A DNA stretch of 64,000 nucleotides from Viola odorata (lineage: Eukaryota > Streptophyta > Magnoliopsida > Malpighiales > Violaceae), in assembly GCA_963691705.1 (NCBI GenBank), contig OY829537.1, positions 22,444,078-22,508,077 on the forward strand, read 5' to 3'. The position numbers were made by a program, and so were the translations under genes. The notes beneath the pieces were generated by a model that worked only from the letters and a program-made list of their open reading frames with translations, made no database searches and was not told the origin of the DNA. This document shows, piece by piece, positions 33,396 through 42,695 of this stretch. Numbering within the stretch: the first letter of the stretch is position 1; every line of letters starts with the position of its first letter.

Positions 33396-35082
33396 TTAAG
33401 GAAAGGGCAGCTCGAGGATCTTATGTATATACTCTTGGGTGAATTCTTGTAGGCTTGTGTCACCTCGTGGAGCCATCCCTCGTGGAGATCTAATGCGGTC
33501 CTCTATCACTTCCGGGAGTTTAGGCTCAATAAACTTGGCCTTGGGTATTTTCTTGGGCATGATTTCGGTCTCAACTACTGGACCTTCATCTAGGCCAGGA
33601 TGTTCTCGAGTTGGTAGCTCAAGACCGCTACGGAGCGTCATTGCACACGCTTCTTGCTTTAGATTTGGCTCGGTTTGGCAGGGCAATCTGCCCTTGTTTT
33701 TCAATTCTTTCATGTCCGCGACTATGATACTCATTTGTTTTTGTAGAACCGTGATGATGTTCCTGTAGTGAGCTACCTCATCAGTCGGTGGGGTAGACGA
33801 AGTGGAGTTCTGGCCCTGATTGGTTTGATTGAAAGATTGTTCGTTGTTGGGATGAGTAGGTCTAGGCTTGAAGTTTTGAACATTGAAAGGTGGTTGGGCC
33901 TGATTCATGGACTAATTATGCTGCATCGGTTGTCCTGGGCTAGACGTTTGCTGATGGCTAGCCCAACCAGAGTTTGGTGGTCTCTACACCTGATTGTAGT
34001 TCTGCCCATATGGGGCCTGATTGTAATTACCGTTGACGTTGATACTCTAGATCTCATCAGGGATATAGGGGCACGCATCTATCAGATGATCGGTCAAGTT
34101 ACAAATCTGACAGGCCTTGACCTGAACTGACTGTCCAGGGGCTATGTTCTGAAGCATGCCCATCATAGCAGTTAATTGGGTTTGCATTGCGGCCACTTAG
34201 GCATCTTGCCCTAGATGATTGCTTTCCTCGGGTATGCAATTTCTTGCCATTAACTCAATGGTGGCCTTCGCGGCGGCAGGGGTGAGTCTAGTGATAGCAC
34301 CATTAGCAGCGACGTTGAGTAATGCCTTGTCGCGAGCTTTTAGACCTTCACAGAAATATTGGATGAGGGGTGCTCGGTAAGGTTGTGTGAGGGGCACATA
34401 GCTTGCATCTTTTTGTAGTGTTCGTGGTACTGGCCAAAATCTTTTTCTTTCCTCTGGACTATAGACACCAACTGCTTGCTAGTTACATTAGCCATTTCCG
34501 ATGGGTAGTATTTTTCGGTGAAGGATTTGGACATTTCGGCCCAAGAATTGATGGAATTAGGGGGTAGATCATAGAACCAGTCTAGGGCATCATCTTTCAG
34601 AGACCATATGAAGGCTCGGAGCTTGGCGTGCTTAATACTGACATTGGCTGGCTTCATGGCATCGCAAATAGAGTGCAATTGCTGAAGATGGCGGTGAGGG
34701 TTTTCCTTTGGAACACTACGGAAGAGGGGAAGATGGTGCATGACTGCGGACTTGAGCGTCCAATCATGGGGAACAGTGGGCCAAACGATACAGGTGTTGG
34801 GTATTTCAGGGCACCATTGAGGTCCTCAATAGTTTGCGGAGGATTGTCAATATGAGGAGGGTCTGCCATAATGAATATCTCGGGGTAGACAACTGCTGGG
34901 TTGTCGAGGTCAGGATGAAGATGATTGTCGGGACCGGTCTGACTAGAGGTTTGACTGTCGAGGGCAGGACGAGGAATTACTCTACGAGAGCTTGCTCCTC
35001 CAGCCTGTCTTCGAAATTCTCTCTCTGTCTTTGTGAGTTTGTGGTCAAGGAGTAGAAGGTCAGGTGCAGATCTTCTAGTCAT
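33396..35082 (-). pseudogene. gag: Athila 1 gag (frameshifted)
   Basis: The frame starts at ATG 35082 (MTRRSAPDLLLLD, matching Athila 2) and is collinear with the intact 650-residue gag of Athila 2. At least two frame changes occur, as the pieces 34654-35082, 34340-34741 and 34197-34397 are in different frames; stops also interrupt it near 34000-34200. A retrovirus-type zinc knuckle (C-x2-C-x4-H-x4-C) can still be read near 34060-34110. The last piece (33396-33908) holds the Pro/Gln-rich linker toward protease. Gag would form the particle; this copy cannot make a full one. Confidence 0.85.
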
Positions 35083-35118
35083 ACAAGTAACAGAAAGAAA
35101 TTAGTCCGTAAACACTTA

Positions 35119-35136
35119 TCCTTGGCAACGACGCCA
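35119..35136 (-). promoter_or_regulatory. Primer binding site of Athila 1
   Basis: On the minus strand it reads TGGCGTCGTTGCCAAGGA, a few bases inside the 5' LTR. It resembles the tRNA-Asp type PBS of Athila elements (Athila 2 has TGGCGCCGTTGCAGGGGA) but carries mismatches. Confidence 0.8.
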
Positions 35137-35141
35137 AAATT

Positions 35142-36723
35142 TGATGCGTGGTCGAAACTCGCATCAAATATAATATTTATAAATAATCCTGATAGGCTAG
35201 ATGCACAAATTAATGTATATAGCGGCAAGTCAGGGTCGAACCACAGGGAAAATGAAGGACTAGATTTAATCTTGCCCTAGATGTATGATAAGGATGAAAA
35301 TACAATAGACACAAAAGTAACACGGGGGGTTTTGGTTGGTGTAGACGAATCTAACCAACGATGGCAGTTGATGTTGAGACAGAAAATGAAAATGCAAATA
35401 ACAAGTAATAAAAGACAAACAGAATAATTAAATAAAACGGGAACGAAAATAAAGCAGGAGAATAACAATAAAAATGGTAAAGACAAACAGTTGTAATAAA
35501 GGTAATAATGAAGTAAGTAAAGATAATAGATCAGATAAAAGGAGAAATCTTAGCAGGGGGTGAACGGTGGATTGCGTCGAGGTCTAGTCGATCATTGGTG
35601 CAAGGATAGATTGTTTTCACGCCATATAGGAATCCTGTTTTCACGTGGATCCCCTACTTCTCTTCTTAAGAGAAGTCACTCCCAAGGTACGCTTATGGGA
35701 GTGGTCGTGACACTGCGCCCAAGGTACGCTTATGGGTCATACACGCAGGCCCGTGAAGTGGAGAGAAGACACGTCTAGGGCTAGACACTGAGAAGTCTGC
35801 CCTAACCAGTTTCTTGCCCTAGCCAGATTGGACCAAACGACATGGTGACTCTGGACTAGGTGCTTACTCTATTCCATGGCCTCATGTTAGTTATTACCAT
35901 GGAAATGACAATATTCATGAGAAACATGAAAATAGATGATTAAACTACCAACAAACCTCACACGAAATGACAATAAAATGGCAAGAAAGTGGATACAATA
36001 ATGAAAATATTTTAAGAACAATTTTGACCTCCCAACTATCCTCTTGCAATCCTTAAAACACCCCTGCCAAGACTAAGAGACTTAGCCACTCATGCTGGAA
36101 TTCATACACAAAATGGATGGAGAAAGCAACATAAACAGAGAAGAGGTGCAAATGAAAACGAGAATCTGGATTAAAAACCAACCAGAGCTTGGGGCTCCGA
36201 TTTCTGGAAAAATAAACAAAGAACGGATCCCAATGTTAAAGAGGCGGCTACAATGATTGTAAACCCTAAAAATCTAGAAAATATTCTAAAGAAAAGCCTC
36301 CTTTAACCTAAAAGTTAAGGTCCTATATATAGCCTAACAATCCCACTAGGGGACAAAATGGTAGAGGGGAATATTCTCTGCTGAGCTGGTTGATCTTGGC
36401 ATGGAATCCCACTAGAATCTTTTTAGCATCTTTGGTCAAGCGTTATACTGAAAGAAACATGCATGTGCGTCGTTTAGGCCTGGACATAAGATCTCATCTA
36501 GGTCCCAACGACATAAGGATGGATAGGCCTCGACGACAAAACAGCATCTAGGGCTCCACGAAATAAGATCAGCAAAAATGCATCTAAATGGCGCGCTTTT
36601 CCTCAACTTTCTCCCTTTAGTCCAAATCTGCAAAGTAGTTGGAAAACAAGCCAAATTAGTAGTATCAAGCGTGAAATTGGACTTGAAAGGATGGAAAAAT
36701 ATGCATAAAAAGACACCATATCA
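35142..36723 (-). repeat. 5' LTR of Athila 1 (promoter copy)
   Basis: The element is read on the minus strand, so this LTR is upstream. CTATATATAG at 36323-36332 is the likely TATA box. The hairpin module at 35656-35736 would lie about 600 nt downstream in the transcript. Confidence 0.95.
35656..35736 (-). other. Conserved hairpin module in Athila 1 5' LTR
   Basis: H1 is at 35656-35676, H2 at 35677-35703 and H3 at 35718-35736. The stems and AGGTACGCTTA loops are the same as in the other LTR. Confidence 0.7.
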
Positions 36724-36728
36724 CGACC
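36724..36728. repeat. Target-site duplication of Athila 1 (right)
   Basis: This is the second copy of CGACC, directly after the LTR end ATATCA. Confidence 0.95.
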
Positions 36729-36842
36729 ATATCTCGCAAACTAGAAGCGCATGTGAAGGGGTACCATTGTTCATCTGTAGTCCTTTATATTGCCATCCTT
36801 CTCCTTTTTCTCTTGATTATCACTGTAATTTTTAGGGTTTGA

Positions 36843-37239
36843 AAATGGATTAAAATATTTTGGTTTCGAATTTCATTATAAATGTTAGGGTTTTTTATTT
36901 CTGTAATTTGAAAGTTATTTTGTTGTTTATATCAAACATTTCCATAAATATCGATGTTTATCTCGAGTAGCGAGGATAAAATGAAAAGGCAGTTGATTTT
37001 GCAGTTGATTTTGCTTGGAAAATTGAAAAAGCAGTTGATTTTGCTTGGAGAACCAAACGGTGGGAATCCAAACGTTGGAAAACCAACAACAGAAACTGAA
37101 AAGACAAGTCTGTTGAATGGCAAGAGTCACTTCTTACGCCTATAAATTGTGTATTACACCAGATATTGCTCACCTATTTTAGTTTCTTTCATTCCCTAAT
37201 TCTCTTGCTCTGTCTTGTTTATTCTCTTACTCTGGTAAA
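36843..37239. other. Spacer after the GRF frame
   Basis: No gene is seen. A short inverted arrangement of GCAGTTGATTTTGC-type direct repeats (36990-37050) and CCAAACG/GTTGG motifs is present. It is probably MULE interior. Confidence 0.35.
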
Positions 37240-37779
37240 ATGATTAACTCCAATCTTAAGGAGCAGTTTGTTGAGGAGTCACTGATGGCCATCAACCACT
37301 CCGGTGAGGCAGGGACCATCTGTCATTTCAAGAAGAGGCACGTGGAAGAAGACCTCAAGCGACTTAGAAACCATCAACTTTTTTTCTTGTAGGAACAGGC
37401 TAGGATGCAGAATTGGTTCTCCACGAAGGCAGTGAGGGATTATCAGGAGCATCTTGGCAAAGTCCTGGGCAACATTAAGGTAGCGATAACCTTATTGGAA
37501 CAGTGGTAGGGCATAGCAGATATGGAGTTGTCTATGGCGCAGAAGGCTCTAGATGCTGTTGATAACTACCATGGAGAAGTGAAGGACTTGCCAGTGAGGA
37601 AGAGGAAGAGGGACAAGTCTCCTGCTGATGAAGATGGTCAGGATTCAAGCAAGGGGGGTTTGTTGATCGATTCAAGCAAGGGGAGAAGTGAAGGACATGC
37701 AGAACATGGAGAAGTGAAGGATTCAGTGATGAAGATTTATATTTTTATGTTGATTTATGATGCCCAATATGGGCTTTAA
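37240..37779 (+). pseudogene. Unidentified charged helical protein, frame with two TAG stops
   Basis: From ATG 37240 one frame runs 179 codons to the stop ending at 37779, with two in-frame TAG codons at 37390-37392 and 37507-37509 and no frameshift. Both could come from CAG or TGG by one change. The protein is rich in Glu, Lys and Gln with predicted helices (EEDLKRLRNHQ, EQARMQNWFSTKAV, KVLGNIKVAITLLEQ). A basic VRKRKRDKSP stretch could be a nuclear signal, followed by a short SSKG repeat. I do not recognise the family. It lies between the GRF frame and the convergent transposase, so it may be a second MULE gene or a captured host fragment. A short intron using the TAG at 37392 as acceptor is possible but no clear donor is seen. 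Confidence 0.45.
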
Positions 37780-38329
37780 ATTATGTTATATGCAGAACTG
37801 GATGTTTTAGTTTTTTTTTTTGGAATTGAAGTTTTAGTGTGGTTATGTTGCTGATTTTTGGTTGATATTTTAGTGTGGTTATGTTGTTGATTTTTGGTTG
37901 ATGTTTTATTGAAAGTCCTTGGTTAGAACTGAATAGGACAGTTTGTATATTTTTTGGATGTCAATTAAGGGATATAAATGAAGTTAGAACCAAGAATTTC
38001 AGATGTACTCTATATATCAATGAAGTTTATATATATATATATATATTTTTGAACAAATGGTTTCAAACCAACCACATATGTTTTGAACAAAATAGATTAC
38101 CTGTTGTAAATTACCATCTAAAATAAACATCATTTGAACAAAAAAGTGCAAAACCAAAATAATCACTATGCCTCAAAATATGTGTCATACATTATGGGCA
38201 AAAGTTTCACACTAGCCACATATATACGCAAAATCAAAATATGCACTATGTTGTTCCATATCTTCAAAACACATCCAAAATAGACCATTCCAAGCAAATA
38301 CACAAAAAGTTTTAAGCACAATTCAGCCA
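37780..38329. other. AT-rich spacer between convergent MULE frames
   Basis: No gene is seen. A near-perfect tandem duplication of about 42 bp (TTTTAGTGTGGTTATGTTG near 37830 and 37871) and a TA microsatellite (38029-38046) are present. Confidence 0.5.
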
Positions 38330-39346
38330 TTAAGGGATCCATTTCCTCGTTGGAATATGATTCTTTGACACAGGATTTTCCCTAGCTCCATCAGTTATTA
38401 TAGTTGATCTGGTAGTTGGTCTTGGAGGGAGGAAGTTGCCACTAGATCCTGTTGGTCTCCATATCTTTTTCTTCTTAGGCTTGCTGGTTGTTGTCCCCAT
38501 AGCACTTCGCGTCGAAGAAGGTATTGGTTGCATTGTTGGAGTAGGCATTTCAGGTGCAAGTAAAGTAGGCTCTTCAGGTGCTGGTGAAGTAGGCTCTTCA
38601 GGTGCACGTAGAGTAGGCATTTTAGGTGCCGTGGGAATAGGCATTTCTGGTGCACGTGGAGTAGGCATTTCAGCACCATCATTATTACCTTAATAACAAC
38701 AACATAAACCACAACATAACAACCATATCATTTCAAAAATCTAAATCCACAAAATTTACATCTTCCTAATTTAATAACATGCACCTAAGGCACAACTTCC
38801 TCAGTAATTGGAGTTGGTGTTGCAGGTTCACCAGCAGATGTACTTGGGGTTGGTGCTTGTTTATTTCTCTTCCTCGATGGTGGTATGTCAGCCCTCATAG
38901 GCTGAGGACAAGTGACTCTATTATGTCCCCTTACTCTGCAATTAATGCACGTCATCACCCTCCCAGCCCTCCGCAATCTAGTTGGGTTAGGTAGACCTTG
39001 GTCACCATTATCCTAATAACACACAGAAAGCACAATGAGGGCGTATTTACATATTAAATTTGAATGCACATAATGTAAGAGCATCAACCTCAGTACTTGG
39101 AGCTGGTGCTGTAGCTTCCTCAGTACTTGGAGCTAAGTTTGACGCGGGTGCTTGTTTCTTTTTCCTCCTCAAGGGTGGTGTGTCAGCACTCATAAGCTGA
39201 GGACAAGTCCTTGTATTATGTCTATTTCCTCTGCAATTTCTGCATGTCATCACCAACCCATCCCTCCTTAACCTAGCTGGGTTGGGTGGACCTGCCTCTC
39301 CAGCCTCCTTCCTTCTTTTAAGCCTTGGTCTACCACTCTGTGTCAT
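38330..39346 (-). pseudogene. MULE transposase C-terminal exons: two zinc knuckles and Pro-rich tail
   Basis: This is the 3' portion of the transposase gene, cut from its core by Athila 2. Positions 39047-39346 start exactly at the target duplication and read MTQSGRPRLKRRKEAG, a basic linker, then a CCHC knuckle (CRNCRGNRHNTRTC). Positions 38785-38990 repeat the same layout (PNPTRLRRAG, then CINCRVRGHNRVTC), so a knuckle exon has been duplicated. The last part (38330-38700) is a Pro/Thr-rich tail of APEMPTP-like units ending in IWRPTGSSG and a basic stretch. Introns with GT-AG-like borders seem to separate the three. Zinc knuckles after the SWIM domain are usual in MuDR-type transposases. Confidence 0.75.
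39342..39346. repeat. Target-site duplication of Athila 2 (left)
   Basis: GTCAT here is repeated at 52495-52499. Deleting the insertion joins the two transposase parts in frame (PPERM then TQSGRP). Confidence 0.95.
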
Positions 39347-40956
39347 TGATCGTCACTCAAATATACTAATATTTTCCTGGTGCCTAGATGCACAAATTAA
39401 TGCGTACAGAGCAAGACAGGGTCGAACCACAGAGATTGAAGGAATAACTTGTTAATGGAAATGTATGACAAGGTAATAAGCGCAGATCTAATCCAGGTAA
39501 CAATACTGGAGGGGGGGGGGTTTATGTTGATTAATAAATTAATCAACGCAGAGTATGCGAGCTAACAAAACAGAATTGTAAAGTATTTATCTAGGGCACG
39601 AAAGTAAAATGCAATCCAGGGCACGAAACGTGAAAGATCAAGTGAACGGAAAATCAAGCGTAGGAAAGTAGAAGAGATATAAATCAGAGAGAGAAAAGAT
39701 CTTAGCGAAAGGTGTTCTTTCGGGTTGTTTTCTAGGGCGGCCAGTCATTGGTGCAGAAGTTTTCTAGACTCATGTGCAGATCTGCTATAGGGACCGCGTT
39801 TCCACACCGCATCCCCTGCTTACCTTCTTAGATAAAAGTCACCCCCCGTTTCCACATATGAGGTGACCTTGACGTCCAGCCATCCTCCCAGCTACCTCCC
39901 TTGTCATCAAAAGGTAGCCTTGACCGTCCGACCTATCCGGGCTCGAAGTAGAGAGGCTAAATTCTGAACGCCCATGAAGGAGAGGTAAGACAGATCTAGG
40001 GCGCGATAGCTCGGTTTGTCAGACCCGTATCACTCCCTAGATTCCTGTTTACCCCTAGGTGAGGCCTCTCGCGCTGCCTCCCCTAGGTGTCTGCTCAAAA
40101 CTCCAGGGCTTCGCGTTAGTTATAGCACTGGAGTATGACGTTACTCATGCAGAAATGCTAATAGATGATCAAGCTCTTAACATTTCTAGACAAGCATGGC
40201 ATTAAATCGGTAAACAGTCATGTACTACAAGAGAATATATTAAGCATGCATTAGACCTCTTAGTCGCACCCTACAACCCTTAGAAACACCCTTCACCAAG
40301 AAAGGGGTGCATAGCTACTCATACTATAATATAAACAGTAGGTGTATGAGATCATACAACAAATAAACAAGAAAAGTAAGAAGAGGATTAGAATAAACCG
40401 GTAGATTAATAATAATCGAAGAGGAAAGACAAAGGCTGTTCTTGATGGGAAGAAGGAGCTGATTCCCAGAAATTAAAATGCTGAAACTAATGTGTGAAAA
40501 TATCCCTTGGACAGCCGTCCTTACAAAAACCCTAAAACTATGCTTATATAGCCTAATGCTAACTAGGAGACAAAATAGCTAAGGGCAATGAGGAGATGAC
40601 AGCACGTGTCCTTGCAAAAGGAATATTCTGGGATTCCTGACACGCCTGCTGTCTTCTGGAACCGCTTGGGATCTGTGCGGATCTTTGAAGATGTTTTTTC
40701 TTGAAGAAGGCTCAGGGCTGCCGAGGCCTTGCGACTGCGCACTGGTCTGGTTCGCGTCGAGGTCCTGACACCGCTCGATCCTCTAGGCCTCGAAACTGGA
40801 AATCCTCAGAAATGCTCCCAAATCGCTTCTTTTCGGCCTTTTCCCTCCTTTGATGCTATTCTGCAAATAAAGCTCAAATAAAGGTCAAATAGTAGCATCG
40901 AGCCCCCGAAAGGGCTAGAAAGAAGGGTAAAACAGAGAGTATGGAACATGCTATCA
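39347..40956 (-). repeat. 3' LTR of Athila 2
   Basis: It matches 50887-52494 throughout. It contains a G10 run (G9 in the mate), the hairpin module at 39838-39918 and a CTTATATAG TATA-like site at 40543-40551. Confidence 0.96.
39838..39918 (-). other. Hairpin module in Athila 2 3' LTR
   Basis: Stems are GTCACC (39838-39843)/GGTGAC (39862-39867) and GCTACC (39891-39896)/GGTAGC (39913-39918), each followed by CTTGAC. They occupy the same LTR position as the Athila 1 module but with different stem bases. Confidence 0.65.
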
Positions 40957-42695
40957 AACATCCCCACACTGCCTCCATGCTCGCCCTCGAGCATGAACAA
41001 AATTGGAAAACCACCTCATTTGAAAACACACACAATCAACTCCCTATACACAGAATCGGCACGCCGACCAACAAGCTACACCTAAGCAGAGTAAATCCAG
41101 ACCTAGAAAAGCACCTGCATCTGGCTGATAGGATAACGACCCTACCAACCAGGCTTTCCCATATCTAGTCCAATCACCAGCAGTCCTTACAAAGATAAGT
41201 ATTTGCACTCATTCTCAGAATAAAACAAGTGTTTAGGCTATCACTCATGAATGCAAATAACACAACACATGCATAGTTTGCACGGCAATCCGAGTACTGT
41301 AGAGCACATGCATGGGCAATCAACGATCGGAAAAGCAACGCATCAGCAAAAAGAAAGAAATAGGATCGAGGGGGCTAGAGATGTGAGAGAGAGGAGTAGG
41401 AGATGAACAGAAGAGAATTGAGGGGAGGAAAGAAGGAAAGAAAAGAAAAGACCAGATATAACCTAGATGGATTCCCTGGCTTAGGAAAAGGTGAAGTGGC
41501 AAGGCAGCTTTCATCGAGGGCATGAGACATTTCGGGGGCTAGGCAGAGGTCTTTTTTCGAGGGCAGGAAAGCGTTCTTGTTGAAGCTTCGGATGCGGATA
41601 CTCTTTTTTTGCTAGATTAACGCCCCTCTCCTTTTATTTTGAAATTTAATTTAATTTTTTTTTTTTTTTTTAGAATAGCAAGGGAGGGCACGAATCCAGT
41701 TACAAAACCTTGATTCTGCCGGGGCATGAAACTTTTGATTTTTCGCTCGGCGCTTGCCCTTGATCTGCTTCCAGCATCGATGGTGACTTCTTTTTCGCTT
41801 CCCCACACTGGAACTTTTCGGGGACTCGAATCACTTAAATGATCTATGGCTCGAAACTCTTTCGAGCTTTTGCTTTTTCTTGCCCTAGATTTCTGCTTTC
41901 TGCTTTGAAGTCTTTTTGCTTTCGTCTGCTTCCCCACACTTGAACTTGTCTGCGCACTTTAGGAGCCTAGCCCTCGACGTTACCCTCAATAATCGCTACC
42001 TCACCTGCCAAGGAAAAAGATCAAGAAAATACAAATGGACAGGAAAGAATATGAAAAGAAGGGGGACGTTGGGGGCATGAAAATAGAAGAGAGATGAAGG
42101 AAGAAAGAAAGAAAGAAAAAGACATTGATGCGAAGCTTTCTGTCATATCTAAGCTTTCCCATGTCCTAACAGTGACTATACCCAGGGATATTATGCAAAC
42201 TTAGACCGTGCCTAGCTTAAGCATTTTCACTCAGAAATGAAGGGCATGAAGCTCGAAAATGCTCACGGGATCAAACTGCGACTACTGGTGTTGTGGCCTA
42301 GATATGGATATAAGGGCTAGCAGGCCCAAAAAATGCATGCTCAGGTGCAGCTGTGATGGATGTCATGATTTTTCTATGTATCAAAAAGTTGAAAGACGCA
42401 TGCAAACAATGAGGGTTTGAAAACTGTATTTTTTCTAGCATGGCTAAACTAAAAGCCGCAAAATAAAATCCGAAAAACAAAACATACAGTCATACAACAA
42501 GCGGGAAAAGTAAACATGCAATCATACAGTCAAAGGGCCTAAATAAAACCCTCCCCACACTTAGGCAGCGCATTGTCCTCAATGCGGGGAGAGCAAAATA
42601 CGGAGTTCAAGTTATATAAGTACAGCACAATAAAATAAATATAATTGTTTGGAGGGCCCTTTTCGGGGGCTGGGGTGAAAATGTTTGATGGTGGG
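40957..42695 (-). other. Athila 2 3' untranslated region
   Basis: No supported gene is seen. Next to the LTR the minus strand reads AGTGTGGGGATGTT before TGATAG, the polypurine-tract position, and AGTGTGGGG also recurs near 41800, 41930 and 42550. A basic 106-residue frame at 41617-41937 (KKKKKIKLNFKIKG) is not conserved in Athila 1. Confidence 0.5.

Larger units (their letters stand above)
23676..36723 (-). mobile_element. Athila-type Ty3/gypsy LTR retrotransposon 1 (13.0 kb)
   Basis: Two LTRs of ~1.58 kb (23676-25249 and 35142-36723) begin TGATGCG and end ATATCA. The 5-bp target duplication CGACC is at 23671-23675 and 36724-36728. Coding order on the minus strand is gag, protease, RT, RNase H, integrase, then an Athila-type extra ORF. 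The RT motif KEILKLLDAGVIYPISDS and the long 3' ORF are Athila hallmarks. All frames are interrupted, so it is defective. In the first ~500 bp of the LTR pair I count 18 substitutions plus two indels by hand. Confidence 0.95.
23349..36842 (+). pseudogene. GRF zinc finger plus transmembrane protein gene, split by Athila 1
   Basis: Two exonic parts are 23349-23675 and 36729-36842; everything between is retrotransposon plus its target duplication. The first part encodes a GRF-type zinc finger (CKCG, then YRC and EECGFWSW; spacing CxC...C...C, PF06839) and a charged helix. Across the 5-bp duplication CGACC the same frame continues and ends in a hydrophobic segment (LYIAILLLFLLIITVIF) and TGA at 36840-36842. 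Short GRF-TM proteins are multicopy in plant genomes. An in-frame TGA at 23412-23414 separates the only upstream ATG (23349) from the finger; the apparent start at 23427 is GTG, so no normal start is visible. It is therefore a pseudogene twice over. Function of the family is unknown; a MULE accessory role is my inference. Confidence 0.75.

Noticed and set aside
39347..40956. Possible CRISPR-like or satellite array in the LTRs
   Set aside because: Repeated words are hairpin stems and loops at two or three places, not a regular spacer array; the DNA is a plant retrotransposon LTR.
41617..41937. Basic 106-residue reverse frame in Athila 2
   Set aside because: Lys-rich low complexity ending at a poly(T)/poly(A) tract; absent from Athila 1.
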